64,000 nucleotides of DNA from NCBI GenBank assembly GCA_913757435.1, contig CAJYDM010000006.1, positions 1-64,000 on the forward strand, written 5' to 3'. Every line of letters starts with the position of its first letter. Positions within the stretch are counted from its first letter, which is position 1. This document shows positions 40,056 to 49,834 of the stretch, in pieces. This DNA is from Syntrophomonas sp. DTU019 (GTDB lineage: Bacteria; Bacillota; Syntrophomonadia; Syntrophomonadales; Syntrophomonadaceae). The notes under the pieces were generated by a model. It ran no database searches and was not told the DNA's origin. It was given only the letters and a program-made list of their open reading frames with translations. Made by a program: the position numbers and the translations under genes.

Positions 40056-41945
40056 ATGAACGGCAGAAGTGTAATGAGTGTATTATTGGCAGTTTTGCTC
40101 TTGTTTGGGGCGGCTCCGGCAACTTACGCTGTGGCTGAGCAAAGTGCAGCAACGGGAACAGTGGTTTTACAGCACAACTGCCTTATACAGGGAGTGCCAT
40201 CCGAGGCAGCGGTAACTGCGACTCCGGTTGTGCAGTTGTCTAGGCAGGGTATAGTGATGGCCGGTCCGGCTTGGAAACTGGATACCAGCGGTATATCACC
40301 TGAAGTATGGGAGAGCGGTTTATTGCTGAAAATGCCCTGTGAAAGGGAAGGAGTGGTACTAGCTTATTACAATGAAACCCGCCAACCATGGCCGACTTGG
40401 GAGATAGTATCAGGATCAAGCACGATCAAACTGGACGATAATTGCTATGCAGTGGGGCGCATCACCAGAGCAGGGGTATATGCTCCTCTAGTTCTGAACG
40501 CCCGCTTGATTGCGGATTCCATCACTGCTGAACAGTTGCCGGTGCAATTCGGTGATAGATTCGTGTTTCCTCAGCTGCCCAACGGTTACAATATTAAGAT
40601 AATGAACACCAGCAAACCAGAATTGGTTGGAACTGATGGCTCGGTAGGGATTCCTCCTTATCATTTTAACACCGCCGCCGAGATTAATTTTCAGGTTTTT
40701 AAGGATGATGATTACGCCTACACCGAAAAAATGATGGTAGCGGTCTTAGCTCAGACAGAGGCAGCTCAAGCCAAGCAGGCCTATACCGCATTAAAATCCA
40801 TGGCTGAGGTGCTGGGACAAATGCAGTATGCCAGCAACCCTGAGCAGTTGCAAGTGGCGCTAAAAGCCTGGGAGAGTCAATCTGCCAATTTGCAGCGCTT
40901 ATTTGGACGTGATATAAAAGCACAACAGTTTGTCGATCTGATTACTAGGGTCAACAGCCAGCGGGAAAAAATCATGACTGCGCAGCGCACTGAGCTGCTA
41001 AACGGTTATATCAGCAGTGAAGCTGAGGCTGCAATTCTTATGGATATATACAACGCTCGGGCTTGGCAGCAAGTTTGCGCAGAGGATTCTCATTCCTGGT
41101 TTACTGAGGCGTTGGATAGTTTGGGGTGGAACCTCAACACCCTTTTTACCATACAGAGCGCATTGTCAAGCGTGCTCGATAATGATGGTCAAGCTCGCCT
41201 TGCCCACACCCGCGCTGTATTACGTCAGCACACTGAACTGGAGTCTGGCGACCTCCAGCTAAACAGTGGGGAGAAATCAGGATTTTTGGTTAACTTCTGT
41301 GGTGAGAGTATCAATCTGAATGTGAATCAGCATTTACAATGGCACTCCAGCGATCCCCGGGTACTAGCGTTTAGTGATCTACAAGGCCAGCCTGCTGTTG
41401 ATGGTAAATTTAATCCGCTGTGGCAGCAAGGCGACGGGCAGGCCCTGATTACCGTCGGGGCTAAAGGCAGCCTTGACCCTAAGGCATATATACTAAAATT
41501 TAAGGTGGGGGCCAACTCTGCACCGGAGATATTCGCTGAGGCGCTGCCGCCGGGAATGCAGCGGATCAACTATAAGTTTGATCTGCTCGGCTATGGAGGC
41601 TATGGAGTCAATAAGTGGGAAATAACCTCGGGGCGCCTGCCGGCCGGTTTGGAACTTGTGGGCGGAATCATCTCAGGCACCACCTTAGAATACGGAGATT
41701 TCCCTTTTACGGTGACTATTAAGTCTAGCATCTATGAAAGTGAAAGGAGTTATGTGCTGAAAATACTGCCTCACAACAGCGATCCAATGCTTTTTCAGTA
41801 CAGTCAGCTATGGTACCATTACACACCTGAGGAGATCGAACACTTAAGTCGTCTGAACTCTTATGTCTCTGCTGTAAACGTTAAGCAATGGCAAGAAATT
41901 TTGGGGCATCTTTATAATAATAAACTCTTACAAAAATACCGTTGA
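40056..41945 (+). CDS. Secreted protein with a C-terminal Ig-like (He_PIG) domain
   Basis: 629 residues, AAAGGAGG ribosome site, signal peptide of about 25 residues (cleavage after ATYA). No enzyme motif recognised. Residues ~225-385 are helical with many Ala/Gln; residues ~490-575 look like a putative Ig/He_PIG module, with WEITSGRLPAGLELVG and GTTLEYGDFPFTVTI as the typical strands. Probably an extracellular or wall-associated structural protein. It ends just before the palindromic repeat array and is convergent with the trehalose module. Confidence 0.65.
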   Translation: MNGRSVMSVLLAVLLLFGAAPATYAVAEQSAATGTVVLQHNCLIQGVPSEAAVTATPVVQLSRQGIVMAGPAWKLDTSGISPEVWESGLLLKMPCEREGVVLAYYNETRQPWPTWEIVSGSSTIKLDDNCYAVGRITRAGVYAPLVLNARLIADSITAEQLPVQFGDRFVFPQLPNGYNIKIMNTSKPELVGTDGSVGIPPYHFNTAAEINFQVFKDDDYAYTEKMMVAVLAQTEAAQAKQAYTALKSMAEVLGQMQYASNPEQLQVALKAWESQSANLQRLFGRDIKAQQFVDLITRVNSQREKIMTAQRTELLNGYISSEAEAAILMDIYNARAWQQVCAEDSHSWFTEALDSLGWNLNTLFTIQSALSSVLDNDGQARLAHTRAVLRQHTELESGDLQLNSGEKSGFLVNFCGESINLNVNQHLQWHSSDPRVLAFSDLQGQPAVDGKFNPLWQQGDGQALITVGAKGSLDPKAYILKFKVGANSAPEIFAEALPPGMQRINYKFDLLGYGGYGVNKWEITSGRLPAGLELVGGIISGTTLEYGDFPFTVTIKSSIYESERSYVLKILPHNSDPMLFQYSQLWYHYTPEEIEHLSRLNSYVSAVNVKQWQEILGHLYNNKLLQKYR

Positions 41946-41954
41946 TATCGGCTG

Positions 41955-42200
41955 TAGGGGCGGGCTTTGCTCCGCCCGCCTGGGGCTCTGCTCCAGGGAA
42001 ATTAGGTAGGGGCGGGGCTCTGCCCGCCCGCCTGGTAGGGGCTCTGCTCCGAAATTAGGTAGGGGCGGGGCTTTGCTCCGCCCGCCTGGTAGGGGCTCTG
42101 CTCCGGAAATTAGTGTAGGGGCGGGGCTTTGCTCCGCCCGCCTGGTAGGGGATCTGATCCGAAATTAGGTGTAAGGGCGGGGCTCTGCTCCGCCCGCCTA
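41955..42200. repeat. Five tandem GC-rich palindromic repeats, 52-56 bp period
   Basis: Units begin with TAGGGGCGGG (last copy TAAGGGCGGG) at 41955, 42007, 42060, 42116 and 42172. Each contains a palindromic core GGGGCGGGGCTTTGCTCCGCCC or a variant, and most also carry a second GGGGCTCTGCTCC hairpin and an AAATTAGG spacer. The array fills the space between two convergent genes and may act as a bidirectional transcription stop or a REP-like element. Not a CRISPR: units are contiguous and spacers are themselves repeated. Confidence 0.85.
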
Positions 42201-42217
42201 GAAAACCGTCCCCGTGG

Positions 42218-42856
42218 TTATAATACTATGGTCAGTAAATCGGAAAAGTGCTGGAGATTATAATCAGCCAGATTATATTTGGTTCCGTTGCCATAAGCAG
42301 CACAATCCATATTGGCTGCTCGAGCTGCCTGGATGCCGGATAGGGCATCCTCTACTACTAGACACAGGGCAGGCTCTACCCCCAGATATTCGCTGGCTTT
42401 AAGAAACACTTCCGGATCAGGCTTGGAGTGAGTAATGTTGGTGCCATCTGATACTGCATCAAAGTAGTTCTCTAATCCCAACTGCTTCAAGATAGATCTG
42501 GCATTTTTGCTGGAAGAACCGATAGCCAAAAGTATACCCTGAGATTTCAGTCTATCCATAGTAGATTTTACCTCTTCGCTCAGATCGGCAGGTGACATCT
42601 GCTCAAGCAGATCAATATACAATTCATTCTTTTCATTCAGATAACATTGTTTTTCAGTTTCACTCAGTTGCAGCGGATGCGATTCCAGTATAATATCCAA
42701 ACAATCCCGGCGACTGACTCCGCGCAGGCGGTCATTAATTTTCTCATCGAAACAGACGCCGATTTTATCAGCTATCTGTTGCCAGGAACAGTAATGAAAT
42801 CTATCAGTATTGCAGATAACTCCATCCAAATCAAAAATAACCGCTTTATATCTCAT
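42218..42856 (-). CDS. pgmB: Beta-phosphoglucomutase (HAD family)
   Basis: 212 residues from the ATG at 42856, which has GGAG seven bases upstream; an earlier in-frame ATG at 42868 is possible. HAD motif I FDLDGVICNT with both catalytic Asp, the cap, motif II AIGSSSKN, motif III Lys in THSKPDPEVF and motif IV VVEDALSGIQAA. Converts beta-glucose 1-phosphate, the product of GH65 phosphorylases, to glucose 6-phosphate. Starts 24 bases after the GH65 gene. Confidence 0.9.
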   Translation of the reverse strand: MRYKAVIFDLDGVICNTDRFHYCSWQQIADKIGVCFDEKINDRLRGVSRRDCLDIILESHPLQLSETEKQCYLNEKNELYIDLLEQMSPADLSEEVKSTMDRLKSQGILLAIGSSSKNARSILKQLGLENYFDAVSDGTNITHSKPDPEVFLKASEYLGVEPALCLVVEDALSGIQAARAANMDCAAYGNGTKYNLADYNLQHFSDLLTIVL

Positions 42857-42879
42857 AGCAAACTCCATGTTCCATAATT

Positions 42880-45168
42880 CTAGCGCGGTATACGCAGACA
42901 ATCCTGTAATAGGTATTCTTTCCCGTATACCGAAATTGTTTTCTCCTGGCCGTATTCCAGGGTGAAAACACATTGGTTTTTTTCAACCTGCACTAAAATC
43001 CGGCTGTTCTCGAAGCAGATTATAAAACTATAGGCAGTCCAGGAGTCCGGTAAAAAAGGAGCAAAGGATATTCCCTGTTCTTTAAGCCTAAACCCTCCAA
43101 AACCGTAGACTATGGCCATGTAACTGCCGCCCATATTGGCTGCATGAATACCATCCTGAGTATTATTGTGCACATCATCCAGGTCAAGACGGGCGGATAT
43201 TCTGAAATAATCGTAAGCCAGCTGATGCATGCCCAATCGAGCTGCCATAATGCTGTATATGCAGGTCGATAGGGAAGAGTCATGGGTGGTGATTTTTTCA
43301 TAATACTTGAAGGAGTTTAGCATAGTTTCCTCATCTTGCGCATCCTCCAGAATAAAATGGGCCATAACCGTGTCGGCTTGTTTACATATTTGATGCCGAT
43401 ATAAATGCAGAGGATGGTAATGCAATAGCAGGGGATATTTGTCTTTGGGAATGCTCTCCAGGTCCCACAAGCTCTTTTGCAGGAAGGAATCATCCTGCGG
43501 ATTGATTTTCAGGTTTTCATCATAAGGCAAATACATGTTTTCGGCTGCACGCCGGAACTCCTCGATTTCTTGGCTATGCAATTGTATTTTTTCTGTTAAG
43601 AGGCTCAACCCCTGGTTTTTTTCTAATAAGTAATAAAATTTTACGGCCCAGGTCAGGTGATATTGAGCCAAGACATTGGTGTAGTAGTTGTTGTTGACAA
43701 TACAAGTATATTCATCAGGTCCAGTTACTCCATTGATATGAAATTGGCCATTATAGAAATTGCCTACATCCAACCACAAACGGGCCGTCTCGAAGATTAT
43801 CTCCGCCCCTGTAGACTGAATAAACTCAATATCTTTGGTGGCCAAATAATAGGCAATAATGGAATAGGCCACATCGCCATTAATATGATATTGCGCCGAC
43901 CCAGCAGGGAAAAACCCTGAACATTCAGAACCCATAATGGTGCGCCAGGGATACAGGGCTCCTTTCTTATGCCCCATAATCTTGGCGTTTTTTCGAGCCA
44001 TATCCAGGGTGGCATAACGGTATTCTATAAGGGTCTTGGAAATAGCGGGGTTGGTAATGGTGAAAAAAGGGTGAATAAACATTTCAGAATCCCAGAAATA
44101 ATGACCCTCATAACCATCTCCGCTTAAACCTTTGGGGGCAATATTACTATACTGATCTTTGCCGACCGATTGGATCAATTGATATAGATTGAAATGAATA
44201 GCATTATTCAGCGAATCATCGCCCTGAATTTCCACCATGCAATTATGCCAATAATCGGTCAGATAATCGGCCTGTTTTTTGTACAGGTATTCCAGCGGCA
44301 CAGCAAGGGCTTGCTCGATCTCATTTTCCGCCTGTTGTCTACAGTTCGGGTAACGAATTGAATCGCAGAACACCGCATATTTGATCAGCCTGATATTTTC
44401 TCCCGCTTTAGCCAGTATGTCATATCTGCAAACAGCCTTTTGGTTATATACTATAAATTCATACTGGTGTTCATTCAACAGTCTGTGCTTTACACAACTG
44501 CAAATCTCCAATCCTGATTTTGAGGTTTGGGAGGTAATATAAGATGCTCCTTGTTTGATTTCACAGCTTATTGGGGTGAGATACTGGATGCATTCACCGG
44601 CTATGCGAGGATCAGCGGGATTGGTATAATTTAGAACCGCACCATCATGAACCGATTCTATAACGACTGGGCCTGAAAAGTTCAGCAGTTCTGCTTCATA
44701 ATCAATAATGAACAAGGGAAGCTGATAAAAAGAAGCCATGCGAGTAACCTTGAGCTGTATCTCTTTTCCAGATGCAGAACGCCACTTAACCTTTCTGAGC
44801 GTTGTGCCTCGTTTCATATCCAGGGAGAGTTTGTTTTCCAAAACAGTTCCACTAAACATGTTAAACTCTTCACCGTCGAAACTGATCTTGATGGTTTGGG
44901 TATTGGCAATGTTTAAAATGGTTTGCTTTTCAGCGGCCAGTCCGTACAGCCTCTCGGCCTGAGGTAATTTAGCATAATCATAAAAACCGTTGATGTATTG
45001 ACTGGGGGTGAAGTCGTATCGCTCTGGATAGCCTTCTTCGAAATCGTAACGTACTCCTATATATCCATTGGCATTGTGGAACAAAACCTCATTAAGATTA
45101 AGTTGGTACCTGTTCAAAGGATAGTCGCACAACTCGTAAATAAATGCTGCATCACGCAATATTATCAC
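42880..45168 (-). CDS. GH65 glycoside phosphorylase, probably trehalose-acting
   Basis: 762 residues. N-terminal beta-sandwich (~1-270), linker, (alpha/alpha)6 catalytic barrel with the general acid Glu486 in GVTGPDEYT, substrate motif GYEGHYFWDSEMF, and the phosphate-site loop THDSSLSTC. GH65 inverting phosphorylases split trehalose, maltose, kojibiose or trehalose 6-phosphate into beta-glucose 1-phosphate plus the remaining sugar. Position between a trehalose synthase fusion and pgmB argues for trehalose or trehalose 6-phosphate. The GTG at 45168 directly follows the otsAB stop; a TTG three codons on has a better-placed AGTAGGTG. Confidence 0.85.
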   Translation of the reverse strand: MIILRDAAFIYELCDYPLNRYQLNLNEVLFHNANGYIGVRYDFEEGYPERYDFTPSQYINGFYDYAKLPQAERLYGLAAEKQTILNIANTQTIKISFDGEEFNMFSGTVLENKLSLDMKRGTTLRKVKWRSASGKEIQLKVTRMASFYQLPLFIIDYEAELLNFSGPVVIESVHDGAVLNYTNPADPRIAGECIQYLTPISCEIKQGASYITSQTSKSGLEICSCVKHRLLNEHQYEFIVYNQKAVCRYDILAKAGENIRLIKYAVFCDSIRYPNCRQQAENEIEQALAVPLEYLYKKQADYLTDYWHNCMVEIQGDDSLNNAIHFNLYQLIQSVGKDQYSNIAPKGLSGDGYEGHYFWDSEMFIHPFFTITNPAISKTLIEYRYATLDMARKNAKIMGHKKGALYPWRTIMGSECSGFFPAGSAQYHINGDVAYSIIAYYLATKDIEFIQSTGAEIIFETARLWLDVGNFYNGQFHINGVTGPDEYTCIVNNNYYTNVLAQYHLTWAVKFYYLLEKNQGLSLLTEKIQLHSQEIEEFRRAAENMYLPYDENLKINPQDDSFLQKSLWDLESIPKDKYPLLLHYHPLHLYRHQICKQADTVMAHFILEDAQDEETMLNSFKYYEKITTHDSSLSTCIYSIMAARLGMHQLAYDYFRISARLDLDDVHNNTQDGIHAANMGGSYMAIVYGFGGFRLKEQGISFAPFLPDSWTAYSFIICFENSRILVQVEKNQCVFTLEYGQEKTISVYGKEYLLQDCLRIPR

Positions 45169-47376
45169 CTACTGCTGTTTATTGGTGTTGCTGATCCTTA
45201 CCAATTTGCGCAACAGACTGCGCATTGACTGCCAGGATTTTAACTGATATTTCGCGTTGGTATTCTCTATTCCAATCTTAATGGAAAAAGAACCCGGAGG
45301 AAGGGACAAAAAAAGATCTTCATCCGTATAATCGTCCCCGGCTCCGAGAATAAAATCGAAATCGTTCTGCTGAATAAATAAGGAAGATACATAGCCTTTA
45401 TTGACTCTAGCATCTTTGACCTCTAGAACTTTGTTGCCTTCTTGAAGCCCCAATGTAGTCGAACTGATTAGAGACATTAGATGTTCTCTTATCTCGCTCA
45501 ATTTATATGCCACCATGTCCGGTTCACATTTTCGGTAATGCCACGCTATAGAATAGTCCTTTTCTTCGATGAAGGAACCAGGGGTTCGATCAGTGTATAA
45601 GCTTAGTATGGGTCTTACCGTGTCCTTCCAGTCATTCTCCAGGAGCGTGGTCATAATCCACTCGGTTTCATGAGAATGACGCAGCCATAATCCATGGGAG
45701 GCCAATATATGTACATTAAGATCTCCAAACCATTCTTCCAGGATATATTTGTCCCGTCCTGAAACAATCACTATCATGTTTTGGGGATCATCAGCCAAAT
45801 CCGATAACAGACCGATCAGTTCCTGATCCGGCTTAGCTTGTTCAGGAATGGATTTGAAGCCTACCAGAGTGCCGTCATAATCCAAAAACAGGATTCGATT
45901 GCTCGAGTGTTGGTAAGCCTGCTCGATTACATAACTGCTTTTTTCCAGGTCTTTGGTTGCCATGTTTTGGCGCCAATCGGCCACACTGGTTTTTAGAGTC
46001 ATCAGGAATTCATCTGCCCAGAATTTTACATTATACCTCTGCAAGCGTTTGTGCATAAGCTTGTTTCTAGCCCTTTTTTCATCCTCAGGCATTTCCAGGG
46101 CGACCTTAATACTGTCAGCTATGGCGTCAAAATTGTTTACATTGACAACCAGAGCTTCAGATAGTTCACTGGCGGCCCCGGCAGTCTCACTGATCACCAG
46201 CACACCCTGGCAATCGGTTCGGGATGCTACGTATTCTTTGGCTACCAAGTTCATTCCGTCGCGCAGCGGGGTTACCAGCATCACATCAGCGTGACGATAA
46301 AAGTAGATTAAATCTTGTTGACTGAAGGAACGGAAGAAAAACCAGATAGGCATCCAATTCAGAGTGCCATATTTACCGTTTATCCTACTGATCAATTTTT
46401 CGATTTCTTTTAACAACTCGCTGTACGAGTCGGCTTCTTCCCGAGAGGGAGCAACAATAAGATAAAAGCGAATTTTTTTGTGATATTCCGGATATTTTTC
46501 CAGAAAGCGACTGAAGGCCGTTATCCTTTGCGGAATGCCTTTGGTATAATCCAGCCGATCCACTGACAATACAATTTTGGATGCTGTTTGTTCAGCGATG
46601 GCTGCCATCTCTTCTTCCACCTGCACAGCATGATTCTTCACAAAAAAATCATAATCAATGCCCATAGGAAAGGCATCTACCAGAATAGATCTGCCTTCAT
46701 GATTGATGGTATTGAAATTATGATCGAATCCTAATAGTCGTCGTACACTGCTTAGGAAGTGGCGTGCGTAGTCATAGGTATGAAAACCTATCAGATCTGC
46801 ACCTAGAATGCCTAGCAGTATTTCTTCCCGCCATACCAATAATCTGAATATTTCAAAGGAAGGGAAGGGTATATGCAGAAAATAACCGACTTGAGCTTGA
46901 GGATACTTATCTTTTATCAACCGGGGCAATAACATCAATTGATAATCGTGAATCCAAATGGTGTCATTTTTTCCAATTACGGTCTCAAGCACCTCGAAAA
47001 ACTTTTGGTTCACATCCTGATAGGCTTTCCAGGTCGATACCTGGGTCTCAGTTTTATCGGTAAAATAGTGGAAGAGAGGCCAGATGGTGTTGTTGCAGAA
47101 TCCATAGTAATAATCATTGATCGCTTGCTTGGATAGGAAAACCGGTAAGCATTTATGCTGATTCTTAAGTCGCTTTTGAATAAGGTTTTTCTCCTTGGGG
47201 GTAAGCTCATCGTCGGCTAAACCCAGCCATCCTATCCAGATACTGCCTGCTTGCTGGTGATAACTTTTTAGTCCGGTTGCAAGTCCGCCTATACTTTCGT
47301 GATACTCAAACCCACTTGCTCCTTTTGTTACTGTTATTGGCAGGCGATTAGAAATAAATATGATCTTCCTGGTCAT
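45169..47376 (-). CDS. otsAB: Bifunctional trehalose-6-phosphate synthase/phosphatase (OtsA-OtsB fusion)
   Basis: About 735 residues; ATG at 47376 chosen for the GAGGTGA site upstream. Residues ~1-480 are a GT20 synthase: RLPITV, GGLATGL, WIHDYQLMLLP, DRLDYTKGIPQR and TPLRDGMNLVAKEY. Residues ~495-735 are a HAD phosphatase: FLDYDGTLVGF, VIVSGRD and GAGDDYTDEDLF. It makes trehalose from UDP-glucose and glucose 6-phosphate in one chain, a layout common in eukaryotes and some bacteria. Immediately followed by GH65 and pgmB, giving both synthesis and phosphorolytic recovery of trehalose. Confidence 0.92.
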   Translation of the reverse strand: MTRKIIFISNRLPITVTKGASGFEYHESIGGLATGLKSYHQQAGSIWIGWLGLADDELTPKEKNLIQKRLKNQHKCLPVFLSKQAINDYYYGFCNNTIWPLFHYFTDKTETQVSTWKAYQDVNQKFFEVLETVIGKNDTIWIHDYQLMLLPRLIKDKYPQAQVGYFLHIPFPSFEIFRLLVWREEILLGILGADLIGFHTYDYARHFLSSVRRLLGFDHNFNTINHEGRSILVDAFPMGIDYDFFVKNHAVQVEEEMAAIAEQTASKIVLSVDRLDYTKGIPQRITAFSRFLEKYPEYHKKIRFYLIVAPSREEADSYSELLKEIEKLISRINGKYGTLNWMPIWFFFRSFSQQDLIYFYRHADVMLVTPLRDGMNLVAKEYVASRTDCQGVLVISETAGAASELSEALVVNVNNFDAIADSIKVALEMPEDEKRARNKLMHKRLQRYNVKFWADEFLMTLKTSVADWRQNMATKDLEKSSYVIEQAYQHSSNRILFLDYDGTLVGFKSIPEQAKPDQELIGLLSDLADDPQNMIVIVSGRDKYILEEWFGDLNVHILASHGLWLRHSHETEWIMTTLLENDWKDTVRPILSLYTDRTPGSFIEEKDYSIAWHYRKCEPDMVAYKLSEIREHLMSLISSTTLGLQEGNKVLEVKDARVNKGYVSSLFIQQNDFDFILGAGDDYTDEDLFLSLPPGSFSIKIGIENTNAKYQLKSWQSMRSLLRKLVRISNTNKQQ

Positions 47377-47595
47377 ATTGATTCTCACCTCACAATTACT
47401 ATTCTAGATAATATTGCCAAAAAGGACAACAATCTATGGAATGGTCATTCCACACTATCACCCTTCACAGGCATCTTTCCGATTTGAATCTGTTGACTTG
47501 TTTACATTTGGAAATATCGAAAAATATGAGCCTTCTTTGCCTGCATAATGGATGGATCACAAGCTCAAACTAGAGTCAAAAAGGAGGGAACAGGT

Positions 47596-47823
47596 TTGAC
47601 TGCCAGCAAGAAAGTACAGCAAGCAGTGTTATCATTGCGTGCCAACAGCAGGACCCTGCAGTCATTCGCCATGGAGACCGACGATCAGCAGGCTCAACAA
47701 ATGTGCAACGATTTCAGCAGACAGCTCAACCAGATGGCATCTCGATTATCCGACCAGATTAAAGTTATAGAAAGTCAGCACCCCGTAATCGATGTGCCTG
47801 ACCATGAATACACCTATTGGTAG
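47596..47823 (+). CDS. DUF1657 protein
   Basis: 75 residues from a TTG at 47596 with GGAGG 8 bases upstream; the frame is open back to an ATG at 47548, but that start has no ribosome site. Sequence (LRANSRTLQSFAMETDDQQAQQM...) matches the short DUF1657 family, often found in spore-forming Firmicutes beside SpoVA and YetF genes. Two amphipathic helices, no membrane span. Function unknown. Divergent from the trehalose module. Confidence 0.75.
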   Translation: MTASKKVQQAVLSLRANSRTLQSFAMETDDQQAQQMCNDFSRQLNQMASRLSDQIKVIESQHPVIDVPDHEYTYW

Positions 47824-48156
47824 GAAAAATTGGTCTGTCATTGAAGTACCGGAGTGACAGCAGCAACCATATTATGCATTTTAATCATTTAACACCAGGA
47901 GTGCCATCGAGCCTCCTGGTTATTTATGCCACTTATTATACTAATGACATACATAATAGTCTAATTATAGCCTGGAAAAACAATCCCTGCAGCACCCATG
48001 CCGCCAGTATTATAGTTTAACCATCAGACCTCAAGGTTTGGTAAAATTATTCACAAAAATTTTCTTGCCTAATATGAGCAGATATCCTCGATATTTGTTA
48101 TATTTATAAGGTATTCTTATTGCTCCATTGGGGAAAAGCAAAAGGGGGGTAGAGCT
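47824..48156. other. Gap with a terminator-like hairpin
   Basis: 333 bases. ACCAGGAG (47894-47901) pairs with CTCCTGGT (47913-47920), followed by TATTTAT, a weak terminator for the DUF1657 gene. No gene or riboswitch recognised in the rest; AAGGGGGG before 48157 is the next ribosome site. Confidence 0.5.
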
Positions 48157-49557
48157 TTGAGCGGGGTTTTCGGGGTTGTATCTAAACAAGACTGCGTCAT
48201 GGACGTGTATTTTGGGACTGATTACCATTCACACCTGGGCACCAGCCGGGGTGGTATAGCTATTTGGAATGGCAAGAATTTTAATAGCGTCATACACAAC
48301 ATCGAGAACACACAGTTCAGGGCCAAATTCGAATCCGATCTGGTGAAACTGACGGGCAACATGGGTATAGGATGCATCAGCGACACAGAGCCACAGCCAT
48401 TGACGATTCGCTCCCACCTGGGCCAATATGCCATAACAACTGTAGCCAGGATAAACAATCTGGATGAGATAGTGGATCAAGCCTTTGCCAACCGCGATAT
48501 TCATTTTTTGGAGACCAGTATCGGAACCATTAATCCCACCGAACTAGTATCAGTTATCATCGACCAGGAGAAGTCCTTTAAGGACGGGTTATTGAGGATG
48601 CAGGAATTGGTTGAAGGCTCCTGCTCGGTCCTGCTGTTGACCCCTCGGGGTATCTACGCTTCCCGGGACAAGATGGGCCGCACCCCTTTGGTAATAGGGG
48701 AGAAGGAAGGGGCTTATTGTGTCTCCTTTGAGTCCTGCACTTTTGCCAATCTGGGATATAGGTTTAAATATGAACTGGGGCCGGGGGAGATAGTGCTGAT
48801 TACTCCGGATGGTTTAGAGCCAATAGATCCCCCCAAAGATAAAATGAAGATATGTGCCTTCCTGTGGGTTTATTACGGCTATCCCTCTTCTACCTATGAA
48901 GGCATGAACGTTGAGGTTATGCGCTATCGTAACGGCGCACTCCTGGCCAAAAACGACAATGTGGAGATAGATATGGTAGCCGGTATACCAGATTCTGGGA
49001 TCGGCCATGCGATAGGTTATTCCAATCAAGCTCATGTTCCCTATGGCCGCCCTTTCATCAAATATACCCCTACCTGGTCGAGGAGTTTTATGCCTCAGGA
49101 TCAGGATATAAGGAACCTGGTGGCTAAAATGAAGCTGATGCCGGTGCCGGAGTTGGTGGCAGGTAAGCGCCTCTTGTTCTGCGACGACTCCATAGTACGC
49201 GGCACACAACTGCGGGAGACCGCAGAACTGTTATATGAATTCGATGCCAGTGAGGTTCATATAAGGCCGGCCTGCCCACCGTTGGTATTCGCCTGCAAGT
49301 ATCTTAATTTCTCAACCTCTCGCTCAGAAATGGACCTGGCGGCCAGACGGGCCATAACTGAACTGGAAGGTAGGGAACCGGAATCGGTAGATGATTACTG
49401 TGACCCAGCTAATGAAAAGTATCATCGCATGGTAGAGTGTATAGGCAAGCGGCTCAACTGCACTTCCCTGTCATACCAGAACCTGCCCAATATGCTGGAG
49501 GCTATTGGCATAGGAGCGGACAAGATATGCACCTACTGCTGGAACGGCAAAGAGTGA
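48157..49557 (+). CDS. PurF-like amidophosphoribosyltransferase with degenerate glutaminase site
   Basis: 466 residues from a TTG with AAGGGGGG upstream. N-terminal Ntn glutaminase-like fold (1-~225) and a C-terminal phosphoribosyltransferase domain with the PRPP loop LFCDDSIVRGTQL (340-352). In true PurF the nucleophile is the Cys after Met; here residue 2 is Ser (MSGVFGVV). The canonical HxRYST is CISDTE (73-78) and the HNG motif is RINN (98-101), so glutamine binding looks lost. It may use free ammonia or have another PRPP-linked role. C-terminal Cys residues (CTYC) are present as in Fe-S-type PurF proteins. Confidence 0.8.
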   Translation: MSGVFGVVSKQDCVMDVYFGTDYHSHLGTSRGGIAIWNGKNFNSVIHNIENTQFRAKFESDLVKLTGNMGIGCISDTEPQPLTIRSHLGQYAITTVARINNLDEIVDQAFANRDIHFLETSIGTINPTELVSVIIDQEKSFKDGLLRMQELVEGSCSVLLLTPRGIYASRDKMGRTPLVIGEKEGAYCVSFESCTFANLGYRFKYELGPGEIVLITPDGLEPIDPPKDKMKICAFLWVYYGYPSSTYEGMNVEVMRYRNGALLAKNDNVEIDMVAGIPDSGIGHAIGYSNQAHVPYGRPFIKYTPTWSRSFMPQDQDIRNLVAKMKLMPVPELVAGKRLLFCDDSIVRGTQLRETAELLYEFDASEVHIRPACPPLVFACKYLNFSTSRSEMDLAARRAITELEGREPESVDDYCDPANEKYHRMVECIGKRLNCTSLSYQNLPNMLEAIGIGADKICTYCWNGKE

Positions 49558-49834
49558 TGCCTGGGGTTATGCTTTGATTTGCGGTGATTTTACTACCGGA
49601 AATATTTCATGCGCGGCCATCGTATACGCTATTCGCTGGTTTATACCATTAGAAAACTAGGATCGTGTGTAATCATCTGTCTATTAAAATGCACATTGTA
49701 TGCCAGGCTTTATTAATGGTTGATTAACCATGCTACTGGCTATATAATTTTGTATAGTCAAACTACTTAAAATCTGAAGTACGGCTGTTCGATTCATCAT
49801 ATGGTTGTACGGTAGAACGGGAGGAAAGCATTTC

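Noticed and set aside
41955-42200. Repeat array considered as CRISPR
   Set aside because: Units are contiguous with repeated, not unique, spacers; cores are GC-rich palindromes and no cas gene is present.
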